A DNA stretch of 64,000 bases from Chishuiella changwenlii (GTDB lineage: Bacteria; Bacteroidota; Bacteroidia; Flavobacteriales; Weeksellaceae), in the NCBI RefSeq assembly GCF_900142565.1, contig NZ_FRBH01000004.1, positions 1 through 64,000 of the forward strand. Direction: 5' to 3'. Positions 15,729-25,329 of this stretch are shown piece by piece. Both the position numbers and the translations under genes were made by a program. The first letter of the stretch is position 1. Every line of letters begins with the position of its first letter. The notes beneath the pieces are model-generated. The model had not been told where the DNA came from. It made no database searches and worked only from the letters and a program-made list of their open reading frames with translations.

Positions 15729-16700
15729 ATGCATCATAACAAATACAAAGCAATTCCATTTCTATTGCTTTTACTATTTACGCAATCATTCGCGCAAAAG
15801 AAAGATAGTGTTCAGAAAAAAGCTGTTGCTTTTATTGCTGATAAATTTCCTTCAACACGCGTATTAAATGTAGAATATACAGGACTAACACCTTATAACT
15901 TTTCTCAAAAATTAGAAAATAACGATTATAATTTACCAGAAGGTAAGGTGAAAGATTTTCAACAAATAAAGGCAAATGCCAACTTGTATTTCTTTAAAAA
16001 AGATAAATGGACTATATCTACAGCGCTTAATTATAAATTTACGACTGCAAACATAGAAACAGTAAATTCATCTTTTCAAGATATAAAACAAAACTTTCAT
16101 TATCATTCCGAAGCTATAACTGCTAGTCATATTTCTAAATTATGGAATAAAATGGCCATTTATACAGCTACAGTTTCTGTGGATGGAAATGAGAATAGTT
16201 TTGAAAGATTTCGAAGTTTACTAACTGGTAGTATAATGTTAAAAGCAAATGAGAGAACTAAATTACTTGTAGGATTAGCTGTTATTGTAGATCCAAGCGC
16301 ACAAATACCAGCCGTTCCACTTATTTCTTATGAACATAAATTTAGAAATGGTTGGATAGCAGATATTATACTTCCTAAAAGAGTTATGATGAAGAAAGAT
16401 ATTTTTAATAACGGAAGAATTTCTCTTGGTAGTGAAATGGATGTGACTTCTTTTTACTTTAATCGCTCAAATAAAACATTTGAATATAGACAAACCGAAA
16501 TTAATAGTGGCGCAATGTATGAGCATCGAATTGGCGCTTTCATTGGAACTGTAAAAACAGGATTACGTAGTATTCCCACAGCAAGAATTTTTGAAAAAGG
16601 TGAATCTTTTAATGATTATTTATATGAAGCAAAACCAAAATCGTCTTTCTATTTTAATTTCGGTATCTCATACAACCCTTTTGGTAATAAAAAACGATAA
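15729..16700 (+). CDS. DUF6268-like outer-membrane beta-barrel protein
   Basis: This 323-residue protein has a cleavable signal peptide (LLLLLFTQSFAQ, cut near residue 22) and a mature part of alternating aromatic/hydrophobic strands (NANLYFFKKDKWTISTALNYKF, SSFYFNFGISYNPFG at the end) typical of an outer-membrane barrel with a C-terminal aromatic strand. The overall pattern resembles the DUF6268 family common in Bacteroidota; the function is unknown. It is translated 6 bp after the preceding ORF and probably controlled by the adjacent LytTR system. Confidence 0.72.
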   Translation: MHHNKYKAIPFLLLLLFTQSFAQKKDSVQKKAVAFIADKFPSTRVLNVEYTGLTPYNFSQKLENNDYNLPEGKVKDFQQIKANANLYFFKKDKWTISTALNYKFTTANIETVNSSFQDIKQNFHYHSEAITASHISKLWNKMAIYTATVSVDGNENSFERFRSLLTGSIMLKANERTKLLVGLAVIVDPSAQIPAVPLISYEHKFRNGWIADIILPKRVMMKKDIFNNGRISLGSEMDVTSFYFNRSNKTFEYRQTEINSGAMYEHRIGAFIGTVKTGLRSIPTARIFEKGESFNDYLYEAKPKSSFYFNFGISYNPFGNKKR

Positions 16701-16793
16701 ATAATCAGCGTTTGTTGCGATTTCATTAAATTAAATAAAATCTATAGTAATTAAAAATAATTTATCGTAAATTCGCACCCATAAATTTCAAGG

Positions 16794-18596
16794 ATGCAAA
16801 ACATTAGAAATATTGCGATTATCGCACACGTTGACCACGGAAAAACGACGTTGGTTGATAAAATTCTTCACTCAACAAACGTTTTCAGAGAAAACCAAGA
16901 GTCAGGTGAATTAATCATGGATAACAATGATATCGAACGTGAAAGAGGGATTACTATCTTCTCTAAAAATGCTTCGGTAGAGTACAAAGGTGTAAAAATC
17001 AATGTTATCGACACTCCTGGCCACGCCGATTTTGGTGGTGAAGTTGAGCGTGTGTTGAAAATGGCTGATGGTGTTATCTTATTAGTAGATGCTTTTGAGG
17101 GACCAATGCCTCAAACTCGTTTCGTATTAGGAAAAGCATTAGAATTAGGTTTAAAACCATTAGTAGTAATTAACAAAGTTGATAAAGAAAACTGTCGTCC
17201 TGACGAAGTTTACGATAAAGTATTCGAATTATTCTTCAACTTAGATGCTACAGAAGAGCAATTAGATTTCCCTGCATTCTACGGTTCTTCTAAACAAGGA
17301 TGGTTTAATACAGAAAATGTTCCTACAGAAAATATCTTACCTTTAATGGATGGTATTTTAGAGCACGTTCCTGCTCCAGAAGCAAAAGAAGGTGATTTAC
17401 AAATGCAAATTACTTCTTTAGATTATTCTAAATTCTTAGGACGTATTGCTGTAGGTAAAGTTACTCGTGGAGAAATTAAAGAAGGTGATTGGATTGCTTT
17501 AGCAAAACCAGACGGTTCTTTCAAAAAACATAAAGTAAAAGAATTATATACATTCACAGGTTTAGGAAAAGTAAAAGCTACAGAAGTAAAAGCTGGAGAT
17601 ATTTGTGCTGTTGTTGGTATTGACGGTTTCCAAATTGGAGATACTATTGCAGATGCAGAAAACCCAGAAGCGTTACCTGTAATGCATATTGACGAACCTA
17701 CAATGAACATGTCTTTCGGAATTAACAACTCTCCATTCTTTGGTAAAGATGGTAAATTTGTTACTTCTCGTCACTTAGTAGATCGTTTAACAGACGAGTT
17801 AGAGCGTAACTTAGCTTTACGTGTAGAACCAACAGAAGATTCTAATACACAATTAGTTTACGGACGTGGTATTATGCACTTATCTGTATTAATTGAAACT
17901 ATGCGTCGTGAAGGATATGAGTTAACTGTTGGGCAACCACAAGTTATCTTTAAAGAAATTGACGGTGAAAAATGTGAACCATACGAAACATTAGTAATTG
18001 ATGTTCCTGATGATTATTCTTCTAAAGCGATCGATTTAGTAACTCAACGTAAAGGTGATTTATTAGTAATGGAAGCTAAAGAAGGAATGCAACATTTAGA
18101 ATTCGAAATTCCATCTCGTGGATTAATCGGTTTACGTTCTTTAATGTTAACTTCTACTGCAGGTGAAGCTGTAATGGCTCATAACTTCTTAGCATACAAA
18201 CCATTTAAAGGTGCTATTGCTGGACGTTCTGCTGGTGTTATCATTTCTAAAGATCAAGGTACATCGACTCCTTACTCTATTGATAAATTACAAGATCGTG
18301 GAAAATTCTTTATCGCTCCTGGTGAAGAGGTTTACGAAGGTATGATTATCGGAGAGCACTCTCGTAATAATGATTTAGTTGTAAACGTAGTTGAGGCTAA
18401 AAAATTAAATAACATTCGTGCAGCTGGTAAAGATGATTCATCTTCTATTGCTCCAAAAACAGAAATGACTTTGGAAGAATGTATGGAATATATCCAAGGT
18501 GATGAGTGTATTGAGGTTACTCCTAACTTCATCCGTCTACGTAAAATTCACTTAAAAGAGAATGACCGTAAACGTTACGAAAAAACAATGGGATAA
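16794..18596 (+). CDS. typA: Translational GTPase TypA (BipA)
   Basis: This 600-residue ribosome-associated GTPase is homologous to EF-G and LepA. The G motifs are AHVDHGKTTL (11-20), DTPGHADFGGEVERVL, and NKVDKENC. The central part has EF-Tu domain 2, the later part EF-G domain V, and the C-terminal region is TypA-specific (TPNFIRLRKIHLKENDRKR). The length is standard. TypA acts in ribosome assembly and stress or cold adaptation. Codon use (TTA, GAA and CGT rich) is more biased than in neighbouring genes, in keeping with high expression. Monocistronic, with its own terminator. Confidence 0.97.
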   Translation: MQNIRNIAIIAHVDHGKTTLVDKILHSTNVFRENQESGELIMDNNDIERERGITIFSKNASVEYKGVKINVIDTPGHADFGGEVERVLKMADGVILLVDAFEGPMPQTRFVLGKALELGLKPLVVINKVDKENCRPDEVYDKVFELFFNLDATEEQLDFPAFYGSSKQGWFNTENVPTENILPLMDGILEHVPAPEAKEGDLQMQITSLDYSKFLGRIAVGKVTRGEIKEGDWIALAKPDGSFKKHKVKELYTFTGLGKVKATEVKAGDICAVVGIDGFQIGDTIADAENPEALPVMHIDEPTMNMSFGINNSPFFGKDGKFVTSRHLVDRLTDELERNLALRVEPTEDSNTQLVYGRGIMHLSVLIETMRREGYELTVGQPQVIFKEIDGEKCEPYETLVIDVPDDYSSKAIDLVTQRKGDLLVMEAKEGMQHLEFEIPSRGLIGLRSLMLTSTAGEAVMAHNFLAYKPFKGAIAGRSAGVIISKDQGTSTPYSIDKLQDRGKFFIAPGEEVYEGMIIGEHSRNNDLVVNVVEAKKLNNIRAAGKDDSSSIAPKTEMTLEECMEYIQGDECIEVTPNFIRLRKIHLKENDRKRYEKTMG

Positions 18597-18628
18597 TTAA
18601 AATCGTTTTAGATTTTATTCTATATAAT

Positions 18629-18667
18629 AAAAACCAGCAGCAAAATTATTTGTTGCTGGTTTTTTAT
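18629..18667 (+). terminator. Terminator of typA
   Basis: The stem AAACCAGCAGCAAA pairs with TTTGTTGCTGGTTT (one G-T pair) and is followed by a T run, about 30 bp after the typA stop. Confidence 0.88.
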
Positions 18668-18774
18668 TTACAATAGTTTCTTTCATTCCCAATAAAATAT
18701 AGCTGATAGCGGGGATTGTTTTATTCTTCAACTCTTTTTAATATTGAGTGATATGATGAATAAGAATTCGGGGC

Positions 18775-20262
18775 ATGAAAATAATAATATTTAGTTTCTT
18801 TTTTGTGTTAACTTCAATCACAGGTTGTACGCAAGAAAAGAAAGATAACTCCACATTAGTTTCTTCAAAAAACAAAATGGTAAATAGTATTCCTTTTCTA
18901 ACAAAACAAAAGGATTTTATCTATGTTGATAAAACGAGTTTAAAACCTTTGACTTCTCAAAAGTTTATTAATGCATCAACATTCACTCCTACTGGTTTTG
19001 CAACTGTTGAGAATGAAAAAAATGAATATGCAATTATAGATGAAAACGGAAAAATAGTTTTAGATTTTTCTCCTCAAACAATTAGTTTAGATGTTGTAAA
19101 TGGACTCACATTTTATAAAAAAGAAATAGAATATGAAAAGAAAATGCCAATTTGGAAATGGGATTGGAATATTTTAGGAGGTGATATCGAAAAAGAACAA
19201 ACCTATCATAAAGTAGAAATTGGAGTTTTAGAAAGTAAACAAATTTTACTAAATGAAGATATCCCTTATTTAGATGATTATTTTTATCTAAACTTTATAT
19301 CTGTAAATGAAAATCATGTTTATTGGAATGGAACGCTTTATGAAATTAAAAAATCCCGTTTAAATAAAATTGATAATGATATTGTAGAGTTATTAGAGAA
19401 TAGTCGTTTTATTAAAGAATCAAATAAAACCTACTCTATATACGAACTGAATAATAAAAAAGCAATTCATAACGGATTAAATGGGATTGAAACACTTTCA
19501 ATTCAATTCGGTAAAGAAACCATTACACTAAATGCTATTAATAAGGAGCGTTATGAACCAGAAGTTCCAAAATTATTAATAGACAATAAAACGAATAACA
19601 TCTACGCTTTTCCTCAATATGAAAAGGTATTTCCTAAACAGATTAGGAAAGCAACATCTTCTCAAATTGATTTCATTAAAAAAACTTCTTTGATTTATTC
19701 TATCACTAATTCACCCTATTTTTTATTGGGCGTTTTTGATTACGATGATGATGTTTGGGCTTTTGATTGGTTATATATTGATACTAAAGGAAATGTTGTA
19801 GACAATATTGATACATATAATTTTAAAGTTTTAGATCAGATTGGCTATTTAGTATGGCCAGATGCTAAAATGATTATACCTCATCAATATATTGAGAAAA
19901 ATTGGAAAGTTGGAAAAATAAATTCCTACGAAGGCATGAATAATTTATATATTATTCGTGTTGAAGATGTTTCAAAAAAATTAAGAATGAAAGGTTTATG
20001 GAACAAGGAAAAAAATACTTGGGAAATAAAACCCGAATATTATGCTATTACTGTCTTAGATGCAGAAAAAGAAATCTATGCTCTGCAGAAAGAAGAAAAT
20101 AGCTTATACACACTTTATGATAATAAAAATAAAAAAAATATAGGATCAAAATCTTATAAATCTATTAATTCTGAAGGATTAGTAAATGTGAAACTCAATT
20201 CAGGAGAGGATATTTATTATTATATTGATATATATTCTGGAAAGGAATACAAAGAAAATTAA
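18775..20262 (+). CDS. Lipoprotein with WG-like repeats
   Basis: This 495-residue lipoprotein has signal lipobox TSITGC (Cys18). The mature part contains stretches such as ATVENEKNEYAIIDENGKIVLDF and DWLYIDTKGNVVDNID that resemble WG beta-propeller-like repeats, but the WG dipeptide itself is mostly absent, so this is a loose resemblance. It is likely anchored in the outer membrane. It begins a same-strand group with a SUKH protein and a small lipoprotein, spaced 50-95 bp. The group is AT-rich and looks like accessory gene content. Function unknown. Confidence 0.7.
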   Translation: MKIIIFSFFFVLTSITGCTQEKKDNSTLVSSKNKMVNSIPFLTKQKDFIYVDKTSLKPLTSQKFINASTFTPTGFATVENEKNEYAIIDENGKIVLDFSPQTISLDVVNGLTFYKKEIEYEKKMPIWKWDWNILGGDIEKEQTYHKVEIGVLESKQILLNEDIPYLDDYFYLNFISVNENHVYWNGTLYEIKKSRLNKIDNDIVELLENSRFIKESNKTYSIYELNNKKAIHNGLNGIETLSIQFGKETITLNAINKERYEPEVPKLLIDNKTNNIYAFPQYEKVFPKQIRKATSSQIDFIKKTSLIYSITNSPYFLLGVFDYDDDVWAFDWLYIDTKGNVVDNIDTYNFKVLDQIGYLVWPDAKMIIPHQYIEKNWKVGKINSYEGMNNLYIIRVEDVSKKLRMKGLWNKEKNTWEIKPEYYAITVLDAEKEIYALQKEENSLYTLYDNKNKKNIGSKSYKSINSEGLVNVKLNSGEDIYYYIDIYSGKEYKEN

Positions 20263-20356
20263 CTGATAGAAATAGATTTAAAAGATGAAATTAAACAAAA
20301 AATAAATTTTGAAAAATCTAAGAATATTTAAAAAATTATTTAAAAATCACACGAAA

Positions 20357-21067
20357 ATGAACATATTACAAGATTTAGAAGAAGAATTTGGTTTTGTTTA
20401 TCCAGAAATTTATAAACAATTGTATCATCATAAAATGTTAGATTGGGGAGAAACATCTCTTAACTGGATTGGTAAAACATTTCCTAAGCTACAAGAGAAT
20501 CCTCCTTTTTTACTATACAGCTATGATTTTGAGTTAATAAATCCAAAAGATATTCTGGAATCAATTAAAGAACTTAAAACAGATGCAGAAAATGGAGAGA
20601 TAAAACTTGATTATAAATATATTCCTTTTGGAAAAACTGCTGGTGGTGATTTATATGTTTTTCAAATCGATTTAGAAATAAATAATGATATTCCTATCGT
20701 ATTTCTTCCACATGATGAAGATAGCGCAGAGATTTTGGCAAAAAATTTACAAGACTTTACTTTTAGACAATTGCTAGAATCTTTAACAGAAATAGATGAG
20801 TATTCTACGTTTTATAATCAGGATGAAAAGCAGTTAAAAGCTAATTTAATTGCGCAATTAAAAACCCACGAATCATATTTAAAACCTCATTGGATAGGTA
20901 TTTTAAAAGAAATATACTCCAAAGATATTTTTAAATATTCTTACGATTTACCAAATGGTTCTAAAGAAGAAGGAGAAGGTTTATTAACTTTTAATGAATT
21001 GGATAGTCTTTTAGAAAAAGAAATAGGGTTTAATAATTTAAATGAGAGTTATCAATTTAGACCATAA
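20357..21067 (+). CDS. SMI1/KNR4 (SUKH) family protein
   Basis: This protein of about 236 residues has the SUKH-type N-terminal half: ILQDLEEEFGFVYPEIYKQLYHHK, then PPFLLYSYDFELINP, YIPFGKTAGGDLYVFQID and IVFLPHDEDSAE. SUKH proteins are often immunity proteins against polymorphic or nuclease toxins. The frame is open from a TTG at 20309, but the ATG at 20357 fits the start of the domain better and is chosen here. No toxin gene is adjacent in the window, so it may be an orphan immunity gene or have another role. It sits between two lipoprotein genes. Confidence 0.75.
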   Translation: MNILQDLEEEFGFVYPEIYKQLYHHKMLDWGETSLNWIGKTFPKLQENPPFLLYSYDFELINPKDILESIKELKTDAENGEIKLDYKYIPFGKTAGGDLYVFQIDLEINNDIPIVFLPHDEDSAEILAKNLQDFTFRQLLESLTEIDEYSTFYNQDEKQLKANLIAQLKTHESYLKPHWIGILKEIYSKDIFKYSYDLPNGSKEEGEGLLTFNELDSLLEKEIGFNNLNESYQFRP

Positions 21068-21136
21068 AAAAGTTGAAATTGATTGTTTACAAAAGAGATT
21101 AAATAGGGATTTGAATAAAAAGTTGAACAAGAAAAT

Positions 21137-21574
21137 ATGAAACAATTTTTTGTGCTTTCATCATTGATACTAATATTGCTGATAATTTTAAATTGTGAAA
21201 AAACAAAGTTTCCAAATAATTTAAAAAATACGCAATGGATTATTGATATGGGAGGACTTATTACTCCAGATGGAGAAAAAACTTATTATCTATCTAAAAG
21301 AGATAAGACTGCATTCATTTATAATTTTCATGCAATCGATTTTTTAGATGATAAAAACTTTAAAAGTTACGATAGTTGGGAATGTGGGAACGATTGTTTT
21401 ACAGCAATATTTGGTACGTATTATTTTACCAAATCTAATCAAATCCAATTAAAGGTTGATAGCATTACATCATCTGGTACATGCATGTCACCTACTCAAA
21501 TTTTTAAGCCATCTAAGGTGATAACTTTTAATTTATCAAAAGAAAAAACACAATTAAAGCTAACAAAAAAATAG
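21137..21574 (+). CDS. Small hypothetical lipoprotein
   Basis: This 145-residue protein has a strongly hydrophobic leader ending in ILNC (Cys20), an atypical but possible lipobox. The mature part begins NNLKNTQWIID and has two further Cys pairs (WECGNDCF and SGTCMSP) that may form disulfides in the periplasm. The layout (Asn-Thr-x-Trp opening, strand-rich) recalls lipocalin-like META/HslJ-type lipoproteins, but no family can be named. Last of a three-gene same-strand patch. Confidence 0.65.
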   Translation: MKQFFVLSSLILILLIILNCEKTKFPNNLKNTQWIIDMGGLITPDGEKTYYLSKRDKTAFIYNFHAIDFLDDKNFKSYDSWECGNDCFTAIFGTYYFTKSNQIQLKVDSITSSGTCMSPTQIFKPSKVITFNLSKEKTQLKLTKK

Positions 21575-21656
21575 CTTTATTGCGCACATAGTTCTGTCAT
21601 CAATTAATTAACTATTTAATTATATTTACTTTCTTTAATACATTAAAAATAAAGTT

Positions 21657-23867
21657 TTGCTACACAGGTTATTATTTATATTTACTTTACTCATTTGTTC
21701 TGTTTTTGTTAAAGCACAAGATGTTTTAAGCAAATTAGAAAAGGAATATTATAATAACTCCAACAAAGTAACAGAGCAGTTAAACATAGCTCCTAAATAC
21801 GCAAAAGCACTTTATTTTAATAATTTAAAATCAAAATCCTATCAAATATTAGCAACCAATATTTCTATAGCGACAAAAGAAACAGACGGAAAATACGCCA
21901 CTATTTTATATGCTGTACAAGCGATGAATTATCGTCTTGATAATAAAGAAACCGAAGCTTTAAAAAGCTTGAACATGGCAAAAACCTATAGTTCAAAAAC
22001 AAAAAACAATGAAGCAAAAGGATATTTTGAATATGCAAATGGTTGGATTTTAATACGAAATAATAAAACAGCAGATGCTGTTGCTTCTTATTTAAAAGCT
22101 ATTAGATATTATGAAAATTCTCCTACGACTTCTACTCTATATGGTCGATTTGCAAATACCGTTAAAGAATTATCTACCATTTATTCTAACTTAAATGAAT
22201 ATGATTTAGAAGAAAAATATAGTAAACAATTTCTGTTATTAGCTTCTAAACAAAATGATCCAAACCTTATTTTTGATTCTTATATGAGAATGGGTTATAT
22301 GTATGAACAAAAATATGTTCAAAATCCATCTAAGATCAATCTAAGAAACAAAGTAGAAAATTACTATTTACAAGCTATTACTACTTTTAATAGAAATGAA
22401 ACTGCTATGCTTAGCAAAAGTAGTTTATCCTATGCAGCCATTAATCTAGCTAATTTATACAGTGATTTTGATAGGGATAAAGCGATGAAATATGCGCTCT
22501 TAGCAAATAATATTAGTTTAGAAACTGGCGAAGCTATTCATATCGCTTCCTCTTTTGGAATTTTAGCTGACTTGGCAATACAAAATAAAGAATATGATTT
22601 AGCTAAATCTTACTTTCTAAAAGCTGCAATGGAGATAGAAAAAAGTCCCGTAAGAGATCATAATATAGAATTATCAATTCTTGAATCTTTATCTCAAATT
22701 AGCGAAGAACAAGGTAATTATAAAGAAGCATTAGCTTACTACAAGAGTTATGTTGACAAATATAAAAGCCTCTATGATCAGGAAAAGTTAGATATTACCA
22801 AACGATTAGAGTCTCAATTTGAAAAAGAAAGACAAGAACAAAAATATATAAAACTGCAATTAGAAAGTGATAAAAAAGCACAACAAATTAAGTTAATAAA
22901 TATACTTAGAACACAACGTGAACAGGTTTATAATAATCTGAAATTAGTTGAAGAAAATCAACGAGAGCGACTAAAATTCTCCGAACTTAACTCAGAGAAA
23001 AAAGAACAACAACTTCGTTTAGCTAAGTTAGAAACTCTACAAAAGAATAATGATATTGATAACTATAAAAAGTTATTAGCCTACAAAGAAAAAATAAGTA
23101 AATACTATATTGCTTTTATTGTTTTCTCTATTGCTCTTATCATTTTATTACTATATGCGTATAAACAACGTGCAAACTCTATGAGACAAAGAGATGAGTT
23201 ACACGCATTAGCAATTGAGAAAGAAAAACAAAACTCAAAAATATCGACACTTACAGCATTACTCGAAGGGCAAGAGCAAGAACGTGGTCGCTTGGCACGT
23301 GATCTTCATGATGGTTTAGGAGGATTACTTTCGGGAACTAAATTGCAGTTGTCTTATTTAAATCCAACTAATTCAGAAAATATACAAGAAGGTATTTCAA
23401 AATCTATCAACCAAATAGACGGAGCTGTAGAAGAGTTAAGACGTGTTGCACATAATTTAATGCCCGATTTATTACTGAAATATAGTTTAGAAGTAGCCAT
23501 CCAAGAATTTGCTTCTCGTATGTCTAATAATGCACTCGATATACACACGGAGTTTATTAATTATAGTAATTCTATATCAAAAGAAAAGCAATTGCTTTTG
23601 TATAGAATTATTCAAGAATTGGTTAATAATACGATAAAACACGCACAAGCTTCCGAAATTATTATCCAGATAAGTGAAGAAGAAAATACCTTAAACCTAA
23701 TTATAGAAGATAATGGTAAAGGTTTTAATCAAGAAAATTTAGATGTAAGGAAAACTGCTGGTTTTCATAACATAGAATCAAGAGTACAATTTTTAAAAGG
23801 AACAATGAATATTATTTCCGAATTAAATATTGGTACAAGTATAGAACTTCAAATTCCTATTCAATAA
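21657..23867 (+). CDS. TPR-containing sensor histidine kinase (NarX/DegS type)
   Basis: The 736-residue protein starts with a signal peptide (LLFIFTLLICSVFVKAQ), then tetratricopeptide-like repeats through about residue 370, a long coiled coil (about 375-475), one membrane helix (ISKYYIAFIVFSIALIILLLYAY, about 481-503) and a HisKA_3 kinase domain with phospho-acceptor His551 in RLARDLHDGLGG, followed by an HATPase domain (ELVNNTIKHA, DNGKGF). The start appears to be TTG at 21657: no ATG precedes the signal peptide in frame. It is followed 2 bases later by its LuxR-type regulator. This architecture is common in Bacteroidota; the signal is unknown. Confidence 0.9.
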   Translation: MLHRLLFIFTLLICSVFVKAQDVLSKLEKEYYNNSNKVTEQLNIAPKYAKALYFNNLKSKSYQILATNISIATKETDGKYATILYAVQAMNYRLDNKETEALKSLNMAKTYSSKTKNNEAKGYFEYANGWILIRNNKTADAVASYLKAIRYYENSPTTSTLYGRFANTVKELSTIYSNLNEYDLEEKYSKQFLLLASKQNDPNLIFDSYMRMGYMYEQKYVQNPSKINLRNKVENYYLQAITTFNRNETAMLSKSSLSYAAINLANLYSDFDRDKAMKYALLANNISLETGEAIHIASSFGILADLAIQNKEYDLAKSYFLKAAMEIEKSPVRDHNIELSILESLSQISEEQGNYKEALAYYKSYVDKYKSLYDQEKLDITKRLESQFEKERQEQKYIKLQLESDKKAQQIKLINILRTQREQVYNNLKLVEENQRERLKFSELNSEKKEQQLRLAKLETLQKNNDIDNYKKLLAYKEKISKYYIAFIVFSIALIILLLYAYKQRANSMRQRDELHALAIEKEKQNSKISTLTALLEGQEQERGRLARDLHDGLGGLLSGTKLQLSYLNPTNSENIQEGISKSINQIDGAVEELRRVAHNLMPDLLLKYSLEVAIQEFASRMSNNALDIHTEFINYSNSISKEKQLLLYRIIQELVNNTIKHAQASEIIIQISEEENTLNLIIEDNGKGFNQENLDVRKTAGFHNIESRVQFLKGTMNIISELNIGTSIELQIPIQ

Positions 23868-23869
23868 AC

Positions 23870-24499
23870 ATGATAAAAGTAGCTATAACAGATGATCATC
23901 CTCTTTTATTAGAAGGATTAAAAAATATATTAGGAAATAGTGATACAATAGATGTCGTAGATTGTTTTAAAAATGTTTCTGAAATGAATGCTGGCTTATC
24001 AAAACAAGTAGTTGATATTTTATTGTTAGATATTAATTTAGTTGATATTAATAGTATAGAACTTATAAAACCTTTGAAGAAGAAATACAAAAACCTTCAA
24101 ATAATTATGCTTAGCGTTCATAATGAATTTCCTGTAATTAATAGCACATTGGCAGAAGGAGCTTTAGGTTATATCCAGAAAAATGCATCTGTTTTCGAAA
24201 TTTTAGAAGGCATTAATACCGTATACAAAGGAAAGCAATTTTTATGTTCACAAACTAAATCTGTTTTAGAAAAAAAATCTCCAAATGGATTAAATAAAGT
24301 TCCTAAATTAACAAGAAGAGAAAAGGAAATTTTAGCCGAAGCTGCAAAAGGTCTTACAACAAATCAGATGGCAGAAAAGCTTTTTATTAGTCCACATACC
24401 GTAGAAAGTCATCGAAAAAATTTAATCGAAAAATTTCAAACTTCTAATCTTAGTTCAGCTATAAAATTAGCAATAGAATATGGTTTAATTATACAATAA
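23870..24499 (+). CDS. NarL/LuxR-family response regulator
   Basis: This 209-residue regulator has a receiver domain with acidic residues TDDHP, phospho-acceptor Asp54 in LLLDINL and a LuxR helix-turn-helix at about 142-205 (KLTRREKEILAEAAKGLTTNQMAEKLFISPHTVESHRKNL). It starts 2 bases after the histidine kinase stop and is its cognate partner by context. The C-terminal HTH is complete. Targets are unknown. Confidence 0.94.
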   Translation: MIKVAITDDHPLLLEGLKNILGNSDTIDVVDCFKNVSEMNAGLSKQVVDILLLDINLVDINSIELIKPLKKKYKNLQIIMLSVHNEFPVINSTLAEGALGYIQKNASVFEILEGINTVYKGKQFLCSQTKSVLEKKSPNGLNKVPKLTRREKEILAEAAKGLTTNQMAEKLFISPHTVESHRKNLIEKFQTSNLSSAIKLAIEYGLIIQ

Positions 24500-24502
24500 A
24501 TA

Positions 24503-24535
24503 AAGTCCTGTTTTCATAATAGAATAACAGGACTT
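24503..24535. terminator. Intergenic hairpin between convergent genes
   Basis: A 10-bp perfect stem AAGTCCTGTT/AACAGGACTT with a 13-base loop lies 4 bp after the response-regulator stop. T runs are weak on both sides, so termination strength is uncertain. Confidence 0.65.
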
Positions 24536-24566
24536 CGATATATAAAAATAGTTAGGGTGTAATAAA

Positions 24567-25133
24567 TTAGTCTTTAAATTTTAATGTAGCATTGAAGAGG
24601 TTTTCCTTTCCAACCAAATCATATTCATCATTATAGATTGGGTTGTACATTAGCATATAAACACTTCCTTCAAAATTTTTCAAAGCAATTTCTTCAACAG
24701 CAATAATATCATAGAATTTTGAAATCGTACGTGTTCCCTTCCATTGATTTAAATTTCCTTTAGGATTTTTATCAAATCTATGATCTTTAGAATCTATGTA
24801 ATACCAATATGATGGTGCCATATCCATCAGAAATAATTCTTTATCTGCATTGTATAATTCTTCTGCCATACCTGTATTCTGAAACCACCAAACATCTGGA
24901 TTATAATCGCCTAAAGCAGCATTATAAATACTTTCGTCTGTTGTTGCACCAATTAAAAAACCTTCTAAACCAGTAGATGTAATTTCAAATACGAACGTAG
25001 ATTTTTTCAATTCGTAAATATTATTTACTGGCTGTATTATTTTTCCATCTTGTTTAATAACAACTTTTAAGGATTGTGCAAAAGCTATAAGGCTGACAAA
25101 CGAAAAAAGAATTGCTAAAGTTATTTTTCTCAT
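24567..25133 (-). CDS. Hypothetical exported protein
   Basis: This 188-residue protein has a signal peptide ending in SLIAFAQ. The mature part is strand-rich with many aromatic residues (NPDVWWFQNTG, APSYWYYIDSKDHRF). No family is recognised. It is a single gene facing the LuxR-type regulator gene across a hairpin. Likely periplasmic or surface located; function unknown. Confidence 0.75.
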   Translation of the reverse strand: MRKITLAILFSFVSLIAFAQSLKVVIKQDGKIIQPVNNIYELKKSTFVFEITSTGLEGFLIGATTDESIYNAALGDYNPDVWWFQNTGMAEELYNADKELFLMDMAPSYWYYIDSKDHRFDKNPKGNLNQWKGTRTISKFYDIIAVEEIALKNFEGSVYMLMYNPIYNDEYDLVGKENLFNATLKFKD

Positions 25134-25329
25134 TTTTTATCTTCAAAAATAATTTCATCAAAGGTATTCTACTTTTATGCGATATACACTGGCTGTTTTC
25201 AGGGGTTTTTATTTCGAAATAAAATCTTTATAAACGTTCTAAAAATCAGTCGTATACATTTTATCAACTATTTTTTTGTAACCTTTGTAAAAGGTTAATT
25301 CTCTATATCTGTACTTAATACATTGATAA

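Noticed and set aside
17423-17728. Minus-strand ORF of 101 codons inside typA
   Set aside because: Lies entirely within the well-supported typA gene on the other strand; no conserved domain.
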